Shown here piece after piece: positions 20,589-34,400 of a DNA stretch of 64,000 bases. Source of the DNA: Lampris incognitus (Eukaryota; Chordata; Actinopteri; Lampriformes; Lampridae); NCBI RefSeq assembly GCF_029633865.1, contig NC_079230.1, positions 29,018,009 to 29,082,008 of the forward strand. Direction: 5' to 3'. The position numbers were made by a program, and so were the translations under genes. Position 1 is the stretch's first letter; each line of letters starts with the position of its first letter. The notes below the pieces were generated by a model. That model was not told the DNA's origin, did not search any database, and saw only the letters and a program-made list of their open reading frames with translations.

Positions 20589-22530
20589 CCGGAAAACACC
20601 AAAACATGAAGGAAGAAATCAGCGCATTGTGTGGTTAAAAGTAACAGTAGTAATACATTAGCTATCAATAATAGCTAGTAGCAAGCTTAGCTTGGAGCAG
20701 ACAGGTATTTTTGTTGATTTTGGATGGATTAAGCTGGCCATGGGGTCTGCTATACTGTGACATCTATTGACGACATTGCGCTTCTTGCGTTCTGGGTTTC
20801 GGGAAGGGAAAGAAAATGACACCCCCTCCAAACTTTTCACATATCTAGTATCCGATCTGCAGATCCCATAGGCACACCGTTTCAGCATTTTGTTGTGTGT
20901 TTGAAAGCTTGACGGACCGTTGCTAAGGTCGGATTGGACAAGCACCGTTCTGGGGAGGTACTTTGCGAAAGCTCAATTGAACTCGAGGCGTTCTAGAGGA
21001 GTGTAAAGTCTACCTCGACTGTACACAGTTACGGCTCCTGATCGGTCTAAAGTCTACGGTGAGTGAACGCTCTAGACTAATCGGAAGCCGAAAGAGCCGA
21101 TTGTAGCGTACCAGTCATAGGTCCCAGATGAGACGAGCATCAAAGCTTATCAAGAGGAAGAAGAGTGGTTTTCAAAGTTTACGGCGATGTTTGTTCTTCG
21201 ATGATTCGTTTGAAGGAAAAGTGTTAGCTATAGCTATTAGCGATTTTCCATAGGAACAACTACACGAACTCACAGGCTGGCGCGAATTACAAGTGGAACT
21301 ACCCCGTAGTCGCCCTGTCGAGAGTCGTGTTTCCATAGCGACGTAGGAACCGCCGGGATCATGAGTTGACGTCAGCATTTTGCGACAGCTTTCACCGCGA
21401 CGTAATTATCCCATCCAGGTGGCGGCAAATGTCGAGGTAAATCGTCTCGTTTCTCCTGGAGGACTCGAGCCCCCGCTGAACCTCGTCGGTGGCGTAGTCA
21501 GCCAACAAAGCCTGCACCTCCTCGTCTGTCCGTTTCTCGGCTGATTTCTCCATTTCGCTTGATCGAAATTAAGTTTGCTACCACACAGCTTGGTTGCTGG
21601 CTTATACAATTGCGCTTGTTGAACACCGAAGTAGAAGGCTGGTTGCTTCCGACGTTCAACCAATCGGCGTCGAGCCCCTCCCAGCAGGTTTTCAGGGCCG
21701 CTCAGAAGTACCGACCCCAGAGCAGGGACTAGAGACGCTCCCTTAAAAGTCCCAGTAAGAGTTCCGGTCAGGGGTAGTTCCTCTAGTGGAAACACCAGCA
21801 AAGCTGCCGGCCCCCTAAAAGGTTCGGGTAGCTCCGCTGGTGGAAAATGGCCTTATGAGTTGTGTTGACAGGTTGCTTCACAAGGGGCGTCACTCCAGAT
21901 ACTGAAAGCAAAGGTTCACCTACTTTTGCCACTCACAGATGTGAAATATTGGATCATTTTGCTCAATAAATGAATGAGCAAGTATCATATTTTTGTCTCA
22001 TTTGTTTAATTGGGTTTTCTTCATCTACTTTTAGGACTCGTCGCCGGACCGAATCCCCGTGTTACCCCCGCCTTGATTGGTGTCGCTAAAGCCACAATTG
22101 GCCGTGTGTGCGGGTGTGAAGCCGGATGTGAGTATGTGTCGAGGTGGCTGCAGTAGCGCCTCCTCTGATCGGTCGGGGCGCCTGTTCGGGGGAGAGGGAG
22201 AACTGGAGGAATAGCGTGATCCTGCCACGCGCTACGTCGCCCTGGCGAAACGCCTCACTGTCAGGGGAACGAAGCGGCTGGCGACTCCACATGCGTCGGA
22301 AGAGGCATGTGGTAGTCTGCAGCCCTCCCCGCAATGGCAGAGGGGATGGAGCAGAAACCGGGAGGGATCGGAAGAGTGGGGTAATTGGTCCCATATAATT
22401 GGGGAGACAAAGAGGAACGAAACCCCGATGATGAATTAAGGGACGCAAGATTATTAACATGCCGAATGTCGAAAAGTTTGTGTTTTCCTGCCTTAACGGG
22501 AACCATATTGTTTTTCTTTTGACATTTAAT

Positions 22531-22694
22531 CAGGGGAGAGCGCGAACGCAGTCCCCCACTACCAGAAATTATGCAGTCGAGATTCCCACGTTTGGGGAAT
22601 TCGCACAGGTCAGCACAACCGGAGTGCAATGGTCAAGCCTCGCCGTGGGTGAACCACCTTCTTGATCATGGTGTCTCCCCTGCCAGGTAAGTAT
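22531..22694 (-). ncRNA. U1 snRNA, unit 10
   Basis: Consensus RNA. Confidence 0.96.
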
Positions 22695-22822
22695 GAACCC
22701 CAGCCATCGCACAGAGGAGCTGATTCTGACACACATCTATCTGTATGACGGTGCCACGGCATCAAGTAAAGCGACTGCTTTGTCCTCACAGAAATCAAGG
22801 TTTGTTTCTTTTAACATGTAAA

Positions 22823-22961
22823 CGGGGGAGAGCGCGAACGCAGTCCCCCACTACCGGAAATGATGCAGTCCAGAGTCTATAACATTTGGGGAATTGACCT
22901 TTCGCAAAGTCAGTTACCGTTGCTATGACCGTCAAGCCTTTCAGAACTATCCAGGAAGTAG
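22823..22961 (-). pseudogene. U1-like copy, unit 10
   Basis: Same sequence as unit 1. Confidence 0.83.
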
Positions 22962-24904
22962 CCGGAAAACACCAAAACATGAAGGAAGAAATCAGCGCAT
23001 TGTGTGGTTAAAAGTAACAGTAGTAATACATTAGCTATCAATAATAGCTAGTAGCAAGCTTAGCTTGGAGCAGACAGGTATTTTTGTTGATTTTGGATGG
23101 ATTAAGCTGGCCATGGGGTCTGCTATACTGTGACATCTATTGACGACATTGCGCTTCTTGCGTTCTGGGTTTCGGGAAGGGAAAGAAAATGACACCCCCT
23201 CCAAACTTTTCACATATCTAGTATCCGATCTGCAGATCCCATAGGCACACCGTTTCAGCATTTTGTTGTGTGTTTGCAAAGCTTGACGGACCGTTGCTAA
23301 GGTCGGATTGGACAAGCACCGTTCTGGGGAGGTACTTTGCGAAAGCTCAATTGAACTCGAGGCGTTCTAGAGGAGTGTAAAGTCTACCTCGACTGTACAC
23401 AGTTACGGCTCCTGATCGGTCTAAAGTCTACGGTGAGTGAACGCTCTAGACTAATCGGAAGCCGAAAGAGCCGATTGTAGCGTACCAGTCATAGGTCCCA
23501 GATGAGACGAGCATCAAAGCTTATCAAGAGGAAGAAGAGTGGTTTTCAAAGTTTACGGCGATGTTTGTTCTTCGATGATTCGTTTGAAGGAAAAGTGTTA
23601 GCTATAGCTATTAGCGATTTTCCATAGGAACAACTACACGAACTCACAGGCTGGCGCGAATTACAAGTGGAACTACCCCGTAGTCGCCCTGTCGAGAGTC
23701 GTGTTTCCATAGCGACGTAGGAACCGCCGGGATCATGAGTTGACGTCAGCATTTTGCGACAGCTTTCACCGCGACGTAATTATCCCATCCAGGTGGCGGG
23801 AAATGTCGAGGTAAATCGTCTCGTTTCTCCTGGAGGACTCGAGCCCCCGCTGAACCTCGTCGGTGGCGTAGTCAGCCAACAAAGCCTGCACCTCCTCGTC
23901 TGTCCGTTTCTCGGCTGATTTCTCCATTTCGCTTGATCGAAATTAAGTTTGCTACCACACAGCTTGGTTGCTGGCTTATACAATTGCGCTTGTTGAACAC
24001 CGAAGTAGAAGGCTGGTTGCTTCCGACGTTCAACCAATCGGCGTCGAGCCCCTCCCAGCAGGTTTTCAGGGCCGCTCAGAAGTACCGACCCCAGAGCAGG
24101 GACTAGAGACGCTCCCTTAAAAGTCCCAGTAAGAGTTCCGGTCAGGGGTAGTTCCTCTAGTGGAAACACCAGCAAAGCTGCCGGCCCCCTAAAAGGTTCG
24201 GGTAGTTCCGCTGGTGGAAAATGGCCTTATGAGTTGTGTTGACAGGTTGCTTCACAAGGGGCGTCACTCCAGATACTGAAAGCAAAGGTTCACCTACTTT
24301 TGCCACTCACAGATGTGAAATATTGGATCATTTTGCTCAATAAATGAATGAGCAAGTATCATATTTTTGTCTCATTTGTTTAATTGGGTTTTCTTCATCT
24401 ACTTTTAGGACTCGTCGCCGGACCGAATCCCCGTGTTACCCCCGCCTTGATTGGTGTCGCTAAAGCCACAATTGGCCGTGTGTGCGGGTGTGAAGCCGGA
24501 TGTGAGTATGTGTCGAGGTGGCTGCAGTAGCGCCTCCTCTGATCGGTCGGGGCGCCTGTTCGGGGGAGAGGGAGAACTGGAGGAATAGCGTGATCCTGCC
24601 ACGCGCTACGTCGCCCTGGCGAAACGCCTCACTGTCAGGGGAACGAAGCGGCTGGCAACTCCACATGCGTCGGAGGAGGCATGTGGTAGTCTGCAGCCCT
24701 CCCCGCAATGGCAGAGGGGATGGAGCAGAAACCGGGAGGGATCGGAAGAGTGGGGTAATTGGTCCCATATAATTGGGGAGACAAAGAGGAACGAAACCCC
24801 GATGATGAATTAAGGGACGCAAGATTATTAACACGCCGAATGTCGTAAAGTTTGTGTTTTCCTGCCTTAACGGGAACCATATTGTTTTTCTTTTGACATT
24901 TAAT

Positions 24905-25068
24905 CAGGGGAGAGCGCGAACGCAGTCCCCCACTACCAGAAATTATGCAGTCGAGATTCCCACGTTTGGGGAATTCGCACAGGTCAGCACAACCGGAGTG
25001 CAATGGTCAAACCTCGCCGTGGGTGAACCACCTTCTTGATCATGGTGTCTCCCCTGCCAGGTAAGTAT
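24905..25068 (-). ncRNA. U1 snRNA, unit 11
   Basis: One change, C58U, at the base of stem-loop 2; shared only with unit 15. Confidence 0.95.
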
Positions 25069-25196
25069 GAACCCCAGCCATCGCACAGAGGACCTGATTC
25101 TGACACACATCTATCTGTATGACGGTGCCACGGCATCAAGTAAAGCGACTGCTTTGTCCTCACAGAAATCAAGGTTTGTTTCTTTTAACATGTAAA

Positions 25197-25335
25197 CGGG
25201 GGAGAGCGCGAACGCAGTCCCCCACTACCGGAAATGATGCAGTCCAGAGTCTATAACATTTGGGGAATTGACCTTTCGCAAAGTCAGTTACCGTTGCTAT
25301 GACCGTCAAGCCTTTCAGAACTATCCAGGAAGTAG
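25197..25335 (-). pseudogene. U1-like copy, unit 11
   Basis: Same sequence as unit 1. Confidence 0.83.
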
Positions 25336-27278
25336 CCGGAAAACACCAAAACATGAAGGAAGAAATCAGCGCATTGTGTGGTTAAAAGTAACAGTAGTAA
25401 TACATTAGCTATCAATAATAGCTAGTAGCAAGCTTAGCTTGGAGCAGACAGGTATTTTTGTTGATTTTGGATGGATTAAGCTGGCCATGGGGTCTGCTAT
25501 ACTGTGACATCTATTGACGACATTGCGCTTCTTGCGTTCTGGGTTTCGGGAAGGGAAAGAAAATGACACCCCCTCCAAACTTTTCACATATCTAGTATCC
25601 GATCTGCAGATCCCATAGGCACACCGTTTCAGCATTTTGTTGTGTGTTTGCAAAGCTTGACGGACCGTTGCTAAGGTCGGATTGGACAAGCACCGTTCTG
25701 GGGAGGTACTTTGCGAAAGCTCAATTGAACTCGAGGCGTTCTAGAGGAGTGTAAAGTCTACCTCGACTGTACACAGTTACGGCTCCTGATCGGTCTAAAG
25801 TCTACGGTGAGTGAACGCTCTTTACTAATCGGAAGCCGAAAGAGCCGATTGTAGCGTACCAGTCATAGGTCCCAGATGAGACGAGCATCAAAGCTTATCA
25901 AGAGGAAGAAGAGTGGTTTTCAAAGTTTACGGCGATGTTTGTTCTTCGATGATTCGTTTGAAGGAAAAGTGTTAGCTATAGCTATTAGCGATTTTCCATA
26001 GGAACAACTACACGAACTCACAGGCTGGCGCGAATTACAAGTGGAACTACCCCGTAGTCGCCCTGTCGAGAGTCGTGTTTCCATAGCGACGTAGGAACCG
26101 CCGGGATCATGAGTTGACGTCAGCATTTTGCGACAGCTTTCACCGCGACGTAATTATCCCATCCAGGTGGCGGGAAATGTCGAGGTAAATCGTCTCGTTT
26201 CTCCTGGAGGACTCGAGCCCCCGCTGAACCTCGTCGGTGGCGTAGTCAGCCAACAAAGCCTGTACCTCCTCGTCTGTCCGTTTCTCGGCTGATTTCTCCA
26301 TTTCGCTTGATCGAAATTAAGTTTGCTACCACACAGCTTGGTTGCTGGCTTATACAATTGCGCTTGTTGAACACCGAAGTAGAAGGCTGGTTGCTTCCGA
26401 CGTTCAACCAATCGGCGTCGAGCCCCTCCCAGCAGGTTTTCAGGGCCGCTCAGAAGTACCGACCCCAGAGCAGGGACTAGAGACGCTCCCTTAAAAGTCC
26501 CAGTAAGAGTTCCGGTCAGGGGTAGTTCCTCTAGTGGAAACACCAGCAAAGCTGCCGGCCCCCTAAAAGGTTCGGGTAGTTCCGCTGGTGGAAAATGGCC
26601 TTATGAGTTGTGTTGACAGGTTGCTTCACAAGGGGCGTCACTCCAGATACTGAAAGCAAAGGTTCACCTACTTTTGCCACTCACAGATGTGAAATATTGG
26701 ATCATTTTGCTCAATAAATGAATGAGCAAGTATCATATTTTTGTCTCATTTGTTTAATTGGGTTTTCTTAGTCTACTTTTAGGACTCGTCGCCGGACCGA
26801 ATCCCCGTGTTACCCCCGCCTTGATTGGTGTCGCTAAAGCCACAATTGGCCGTGTGTGCGGGTGTGAAGCCGGATGTGAGTATGTGTCGAGGTGGCTGCA
26901 GTAGCGCCTCCTCTGATCGGTCGGGGCGCCTGTTCGGGGGATAGGGAGAACTGGAGGAATAGCGTGATCCTGCCACGCGCTACGTCGCCCTGGCGAAACG
27001 CCTCACTGTCAGGGGAACGAAGCGGCTGGCGACTCCACATGCGTCGGAGGAGGCATGTGGTAGTCTGCAGCCCTCCCCGCAATGGCAGAGGGGATGGAGC
27101 AGAAACCGGGAGGGATCGGAAGAGTGGGGTAATTGGTCCCATATAGTTGGGGAGACAAAGAGGAACGAAACCCCGATGATGAATTAAGGGGCGCAAAATT
27201 ATTAACACGCCGAATGTCGTAAAGTTTGTGTTTTCCTGCCTTAACGGGAACCATATTGTTTTTCTTTTGACATTTAAT

Positions 27279-27442
27279 CAGGGGAGAGCGCGAACGCAGT
27301 CCCCCACTACCAGAAATTATGCAGTCGAGATTCCCACGTTTGGGGAATTCGCACAGGTCAGCACAACCGGAGTGCAATGGTCAAGCCTCGCCGTGGGTGA
27401 ACCACCTTCTTGATCATGGTGTCTCCCCTGCCAGGTAAGTAT
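27279..27442 (-). ncRNA. U1 snRNA, unit 12
   Basis: Consensus RNA. Confidence 0.96.
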
Positions 27443-27570
27443 GAACCCCAGCCATCGCACAGAGGAGCTGATTCTGACACACATCTATCTGTATGACGGT
27501 GCCACGGCATCAAGTAAAGCGACTGCTTTGTCCTCACAGAAATCAAGGTTTGTTTCTTTTAACATGTAAA

Positions 27571-27709
27571 CGGGGGAGAGCGCGAACGCAGTCCCCCACT
27601 ACCGGAAATGATGCAGTCCAGAGTCTATAACATTTGGGGAATTGACCTTTCGCAAAGTCAGTTACCGTTGCTATGACCGTCAAGCCTTTCAGAACTATCC
27701 AGGAAGTAG
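27571..27709 (-). pseudogene. U1-like copy, unit 12
   Basis: Same sequence as unit 1. Confidence 0.83.
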
Positions 27710-29652
27710 CCGGAAAACACCAAAACATGAAGGAAGAAATCAGCGCATTGTGTGGTTAAAAGTAACAGTAGTAATACATTAGCTATCAATAATAGCTAGT
27801 AGCAAGCTTAGCTTGGAGCAGACAGGTATTTTTGTTGATTTTGGATGGATTAAGCTGGCCATGGGGTCTGCTATACTGTGACATCTATTGACGACATTGC
27901 GCTTCTTGCGTTCTGGGTTTCGGGAAGGGAAAGAAAATGACACCCCCTCCAAACTTTTCACATATCTAGTATCCGATCTGCAGATCCCATAGGCACACCG
28001 TTTCAGCATTTTGTTGTGTGTTTGCAAAGCTTGACGGACCGTTTCTAAGGTCGGATTGGACAAGCACCGTTCTGGGGAGGTACTTTGCGAAAGCTCAATT
28101 GAACTCGAGGCGTTCTAGAGGAGTGTAAAGTCTACCTCGACTGTACACAGTTACGGCTCCTGATCGGTCTAAAGTCTACGGTGAGTGAACGCTCTAGACT
28201 AATCGGAAGCCGAAAGAGCCGATTGTAGCGTACCAGTCATAGGTCCCAGATGAGACGAGCATCAAAGCTTATCAAGAGGAAGAAGAGTGGTTTTCAAAGT
28301 TTACGGCGATGTTTGTTCTTCGATGATTCGTTTGAAGGAAAAGTGTTAGCTATAGCTATTAGCGATTTTCCATAGGAACAACTACACGAACTCACAGGCT
28401 GGCGCGAATTACAAGTGGAACTACCCCGTAGTCGCCCTGTCGAGAGTCGTGTTTCCATAGCGACGTAGGAGCCGCCGGGATCATGAGTTGACGTCAACAT
28501 TTTGCGACAGCTTTCACCGCGACGTAATTATCCCATCCAGGTGGCGGGAAATGTCGAGGTAAATCGTCTCGTTTCTCCTGGAGGACTCGAGCCCCCGCTG
28601 AACCTCGTCGGTGGCGTAGTCAGCCAACAAAGCCTGCACCTCCTCGTCTGTCCGTTTCTCGGCTGATTTCTCCATTTCGCTTGATCGAAATTAAGTTTGC
28701 TACCACACAGCTTGGTTGCTGGCTTATACAATTGCGCTTGTTGAACACCGAAGTAGAAGGCTGGTTGCTTCCGACGTTCAACCAATCGGCGTCGAGCCCC
28801 TCCCAGCAGGTTTTCAGGGCCGCTCAGAAGTACCGACCCCAGAGCAGGGACTAGAGACGCTCCCTTAAAAGTCCCAGTAAGAGTTCCGGTCAGGGGTAGT
28901 TCCTCTAGTGGAAACACCAGCAAAGCTGCCGGCCCCCTAAAAGGTTCGGGTAGTTCCGCTGGTGGAAAATGGCCTTATGAGTTGTGTTGACAGGTTGCTT
29001 CACAAGGGGCGTCACTCCAGATACTGAAAGCAAAGGTTCACCTACTTTTGCCACTCACAGATGTGAAATATTGGATCATTTTGCTCAATAAATGAATGAG
29101 CAAGTATCATATTTTTGTCTCATTTGTTTAATTGGGTTTTCTTCATCTACTTTTAGGACTCGTCGCCGGACCGAATCCCCGTGTTACCCCCGCCTTGATT
29201 GGTGTCGCTAAAGCCACAATTGGCCGTGTGTGCGGGTGTGAAGCCGGATGTGAGTATGTGTCGAGGTGGCTGCAGTAGCGCCTCCTCTGATCGGTCGGGG
29301 CGCCTGTTCGGGGGAGAGGGAGAACTGGAGGAATAGCGTGATCCTGCCACGCGCTACGTCGCCCTGGCGAAACGCCTCACTGTCAGGGGAACGAAGCGGC
29401 TGGCGACTCCACATGCGTCGGAGGAGGCATGTGGTAGTCTGCAGCCCTCCCCGCAATGGCAGAGGGGATGGAGCAGAAACCGGGAGGGATCGGAAGAGTG
29501 GGGTAATTGGTCCCATATAGTTGGGGAGACAAAGAGGAACGAAACCCCGATGATGAATTAAGGGGCGCAAAATTATTAACACGCCGAATGTCGTAAAGTT
29601 TGTGTTTTCCTGCCTTAACGGGAACCATATTGTTTTTCTTTTGACATTTAAT

Positions 29653-29816
29653 CAGGGGAGAGCGCGAACGCAGTCCCCCACTACCAGAAATTATGCAGTC
29701 GAGATTCCCACGTTTGGGGAATTCGCACAGGTCAGCACAACCGGAGTGCAATGGTCAAGCCTCACCGTGGGTGAACCACCTTCTTGATCATGGTGTCTCC
29801 CCTGCCAGGTAAGTAT
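29653..29816 (-). ncRNA. U1 snRNA, unit 13
   Basis: One private change, C53U, near the base of stem-loop 2; unit 17 has a different change at the same position. Confidence 0.95.
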
Positions 29817-29944
29817 GAACCCCAGCCATCGCACAGAGGAGCTGATTCTGACACACATCTATCTGTATGACGGTGCCACGGCATCAAGTAAAGCGACTGC
29901 TTTGTCCTCACAGAAATCAAGGTTTGTTTCTTTTAACATGTAAA

Positions 29945-30083
29945 CGGGGGAGAGCGCGAACGCAGTCCCCCACTACCGGAAATGATGCAGTCCAGAGTCT
30001 ATAACATTTGGGGAATTGACCTTTCGCAAAGTCAGTTACCGTTGCTATGACCGTCAAGCCTTTCAGAACTATCCAGGAAGTAG
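29945..30083 (-). pseudogene. U1-like copy, unit 13
   Basis: Same sequence as unit 1. Confidence 0.83.
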
Positions 30084-32026
30084 CCGGAAAACACCAAAAC
30101 ATGAAGGAAGAAATCAGCGCATTGTGTGGTTAAAAGTAACAGTAGTAATACATTAGCTATCAATAATAGCTAGTAGCAAGCTTAGCTTGGAGCAGACAGG
30201 TATTTTTGTTGATTTTGGATGGATTAAGCTGGCCATGGGGTCTGCTATACTGTGACATCTATTGACGACATTGCGCTTCTTGCGTTCTGGGTTTCGGGAA
30301 GGGAAAGAAAATGACACCCCCTCCAAACTTTTCACATATCTAGTATCCGATCTGCAGATCCCATAGGCACACCGTTTCAGCATTTTGTTGTGTGTTTGCA
30401 AAGCTTGACGGACCGTTGCTAAGGTCGGATTGGACAAGCACCGTTCTGGGGAGGTACTTTGCGAAAGCTCAATTGAACTCGAGGCGTTCTAGAGGAGTGT
30501 AAAGTCTACCTCGACTGTACACAGTTACGGCTCCTGATCGGTCTAAAGTCTACGGTGAGTGAACGCTCTTTACTAATCGGAAGCCGAAAGAGCCGATTGT
30601 AGCGTACCAGTCATAGGTCCCAGATGAGACGAGCATCAAAGCTTATCAAGAGGAAGAAGAGTGGTTTTCAAAGTTTACGGCGATGTTTGTTCTTCGATGA
30701 TTCGTTTGAAGGAAAAGTGTTAGCTATAGCTATTAGCGATTTTCCATAGGAACAACTACACGAACTCACAGGCTGGCGCGAATTACAAGTGGAACTACCC
30801 CGTAGTCGCCCTGTCGAGAGTCGTGTTTCCATAGCGACGTAGGAACCGCCGGGATCATGAGTTGACGTCAGCATTTTGCGACAGCTTTCACCGCGACGTA
30901 ATTATCCCATCCAGGTGGCGGGAAATGTCGAGGTAAATCGTCTCGTTTCTCCTGGAGGACTCGAGCCCCCGCTGAACCTCGTCGGTGGCGTAGTCAGCCA
31001 ACAAAGCCTGCACCTCCTCGTCTGTCCGTTTCTCGGCTGATTTCTCCATTTCGCTTGATCGAAATTAAGTTTGCTACCACACAGCTTGGTTGCTGGCTTA
31101 TACAATTGCGCTTGTTGAACACCGAAGTAGAAGGCTGGTTGCTTCCGACGTTCAACCAATCGGCGTCGAGCCCCTCCCAGCAGGTTTTCAGGGCCGCTCA
31201 GAAGTACCGACCCCAGAGCAGGGACTAGAGACGCTCCCTTAAAAGTCCCAGTAAGAGTTCCGGTCAGGGGTAGTTCCTCTAGTGGAAACACCAGCAAAGC
31301 TGCCGGCCCCCTAAAAGGTTCGGGTAGTTCCGCTGGTGGAAAATGGCCTTATGAGTTGTGTTGACAGGTTGCTTCACAAGGGGCGTCACTCCAGATACTG
31401 AAAGCAAAGGTTCACCTACTTTTGCCACTCACAGATGTGAAATATTGGATCATTTTGCTCAATAAATGAATGAGCAAGTATCATATTTTTGTCTCATTTG
31501 TTTAATTGGGTTTTCTTCATCTACTTTTAGGACTCGTCGCCGGACCGAATCCCCGTGTTACCCCCGCCTTGATTGGTGTCGCTAAAGCCACAATTGGCCG
31601 TGTGTGCGGGTGTGAAGCCGGATGTGAGTATGTGTCGAGGTGGCTGCAGTAGCGCCTCCTCTGATCGGTCGGGGCGCCTGTTCGGGGGAGAGGGAGAACT
31701 GGAGGAATAGCGTGATCCTGCCACGCGCTACGTCGCCCTGGCGAAACGCCTCACTGTCAGGGGAACGAAGCGGCTGGCGACTCCACATGCGTCGGAGGAG
31801 GCATGTGGTAGTCTGCAGCCCTCCCCGCAATGGCAGAGGGGATGGAGCAGAAACCGGGAGGGATCGGAAGAGTGGGGTAATTGGTCCCATATAATTGGGG
31901 AGACAAAGAGGAACGAAATCCCGATGATGAATTAAGGGACGCAAGATTATTAACACGCCGAATGTCGTAAAGTTTGTGTTTTCCTGCCTTAACGGGAACC
32001 ATATTGTTTTTCTTTTGACATTTAAT

Positions 32027-32190
32027 CAGGGGAGAGCGCGAACGCAGTCCCCCACTACCAGAAATTATGCAGTCGAGACTCCCACGTTTGGGGAATTCGC
32101 ACAGGTCAGCACAACCGGAGTGCAATGGTCAAGCCTCGCCGTGGGTGAACCACCTTCTTGATCATGGTGTCTCCCCTGCCAGGTAAGTAT
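32027..32190 (-). ncRNA. U1 snRNA, unit 14
   Basis: A112G in the stem-loop 3 loop region (GGGAATCTC to GGGAGTCTC). Confidence 0.95.
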
Positions 32191-32318
32191 GAACCCCAGC
32201 CATCGCACAGAAGACCTGATTCTGACACACATCTATCTGTATGACGGTGCCACGGCATCAAGTAAAGCGACTGCTTTGTCCTCACAGAAATCAAGGTTTG
32301 TTTCTTTTAACATGTAAA

Positions 32319-32457
32319 CGGGGGAGAGCGCGAACGCAGTCCCCCACTACCGGAAATGATGCAGTCCAGAGTCTATAACATTTGGGGAATTGACCTTTCG
32401 CAAAGTCAGTTACCGTTGCTATGACCGTCAAGCCTTTCAGAACTATCCAGGAAGTAG
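32319..32457 (-). pseudogene. U1-like copy, unit 14
   Basis: Same sequence as unit 1. Confidence 0.83.
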
Positions 32458-34400
32458 CCGGAAAACACCAAAACATGAAGGAAGAAATCAGCGCATTGTG
32501 TGGTTAAAAGTAACAGTAGTAATACATTAGCTATCAATAATAGCTAGTAGCAAGCTTAGCTTGGAGCAGACAGGTATTTTTGTTGATTTTGGATGGATTA
32601 AGCTGGCCATGGGGTCTGCTATACTGTGACATCTATTGACGACATTGCGCTTCTTGCGTTCTGGGTTTCGGGAAGGGAAAGAAAATGACACCCCCTCCAA
32701 ACTTTTCACATATCTAGTATCCGATCTGCAGATCCCATAGGCACACCGTTTCAGCATTTTGTTGTGTGTTTGCAAAGCTTGACGGACCGTTGCTAAGGTC
32801 GGATTGGACAAGCACCGTTCTGGGGAGGTACTTTGCGAAAGCTCAATTGAACTCGAGGCGTTCTAGAGGAGTGTAAAGTCTACCTCGACTGTACACAGTT
32901 ACGGCTCCTGATCGGTCTAAAGTCTACGGTGAGTGAACGCTCTAGACTAATCGGAAGCCGAAAGAGCCGATTGTAGCGTACCAGTCATAGGTCCCAGATG
33001 AGACGAGCATCAAAGCTTATCAAGAGGAAGAAGAGTGGTTTTCAAAGTTTACGGCGATGTTTGTTCTTCGATGATTCGTTTGAAGGAAAAGTGTTAGCTA
33101 TAGCTATTAGCGATTTTCCATAGGAACAACTACACGAACTCACAGGCTGGCGCGAATTACAAGTGGAACTACCCCGTAGTCGCCCTGTCGAGAGTCGTGT
33201 TTCCATAGCGACGTAGGAACCGCCGGGATCATGAGTTGACGTCAGCATTTTGCGACAGCTTTCACCGCGACGTAATTATCCCATCCAGGTGGCGGGAAAT
33301 GTCGAGGTAAATCGTCTCGTTTCTCCTGGAGGACTCGAGCCCCCGCTGAACCTCGTCGGTGGCGTAGTCAGCCAACAAAGCCTGCACCTCCTCGTCTGTC
33401 CGTTTCTCGGCTGATTTCTCCATTTCGCTTGATCGAAATTAAGTTTGCTACCACACAGCTTGGTTGCTGGCTTATACAATTGCGCTTGTTGAACACCGAA
33501 GTAGAAGGCTGGTTGCTTCCGACGTTCAACCAATCGGCGTCGAGCCCCTCCCAGCAGGTTTTCAGGGCCGCTCAGAAGTACCGACCCCAGAGCAGGGACT
33601 AGAGACGCTCCCTTAAAAGTCCCAGTAAGAGTTCCGGTCAGGGGTAGTTCCTCTAGTGGAAACACCAGCAAAGCTGCCGGCCCCCTAAAAGGTTCGGGTA
33701 GTTCCGCTGGTGGAAAATGGCCTTATGAGTTGTGTTGACAGGTTGCTTCACAAGGGGCGTCACTCCAGATACTGAAAGCAAAGGTTCACCTACTTTTGCC
33801 ACTCACAGATGTGAAATATTGGATCATTTTGCTCAATAAATGAATGAGCAAGTATCATATTTTTGTCTCATTTGTTTAATTGGGTTTTCTTCATCTACTT
33901 TTAGGACTCGTCGCCGGACCGAATCCCCGTGTTACCCCCGCCTTGATTGGTGTCGCTAAAGCCACAATTGGCCGTGTGTGCGGGTGTGAAGCCGGATGTG
34001 AGTATGTGTCGAGGTGGCTGCAGTAGCGCCTCCTCTGATCGGTCGGGGCGCCTGTTCGGGGGAGAGGGAGAACTGGAGGAATAGCGTGATCCTGCCACGC
34101 GCTACGTCGCCCTGGCGAAACGCCTCACTGTCAGGGGAACGAAGCGGCTGGCAACTCCACATGCGTCGGAGGAGGCATGTGGTAGTCTGCAGCCCTCCCC
34201 GCAATGGCAGAGGGGATGGAGCAGAAACCGGGAGGGATCGGAAGAGTGGGGTAATTGGTCCCATATAATTGGGGAGACAAAGAGGAACGAAACCCCGATG
34301 ATGAATTAAGGGACGCAAGATTATTAACACGCCGAATGTCGTAAAGTTTGTGTTTTCCTGCCTTAACGGGAACCATATTGTTTTTCTTTTGACATTTAAT

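Larger units (their letters stand above)
18978..21350. repeat. Array unit 9
   Basis: 2373 bp. Harbinger 18867-19479, Tc1 19500-19667, SINE 19669-20049. Unit 7-like flanks; two private U1 changes. Confidence 0.95.
21351..23724. repeat. Array unit 10
   Basis: 2374 bp. Harbinger 21240-21852, Tc1 21873-22040, SINE 22042-22422. First unit with the inserted C (TTTGCAAAGC near 23275). Keeps the CGGAAGAGG SINE form and the AACATGCCG flank. Confidence 0.95.
23725..26098. repeat. Array unit 11
   Basis: 2374 bp. Harbinger 23614-24226, Tc1 24247-24414, SINE 24416-24796. First unit with CGGGAAATG in the Harbinger remnant. GGCAACTCC in the SINE, the U1 change, AGGACCTGA and CTCTTTACT are all shared with unit 15. 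Confidence 0.95.
26099..28472. repeat. Array unit 12
   Basis: 2374 bp. Harbinger 25988-26600, Tc1 26621-26788, SINE 26790-27170. A mosaic: GTACCTCC as in unit 16, CTTAGTCTAC and GGATAGGG as in unit 23, ATATAGTTGG and GGGGCGCAAAATT as in unit 13. Private GTTTCTAAGG near 28042. Confidence 0.95.
28473..30846. repeat. Array unit 13
   Basis: 2374 bp. Harbinger 28362-28974, Tc1 28995-29162, SINE 29164-29544. Starts with the GAGCCGCC/GTCAACATT Harbinger form; shares the SINE tail and flank changes of unit 12; CTCTTTACT in the spacer. Confidence 0.95.
30847..33220. repeat. Array unit 14
   Basis: 2374 bp. Harbinger 30736-31348, Tc1 31369-31536, SINE 31538-31918. GAAATCCCG at the SINE tail and the U1 stem-loop 3 change are shared with units 20 and 21. 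Private AGAAGACCTG in the U1 promoter. Confidence 0.95.
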
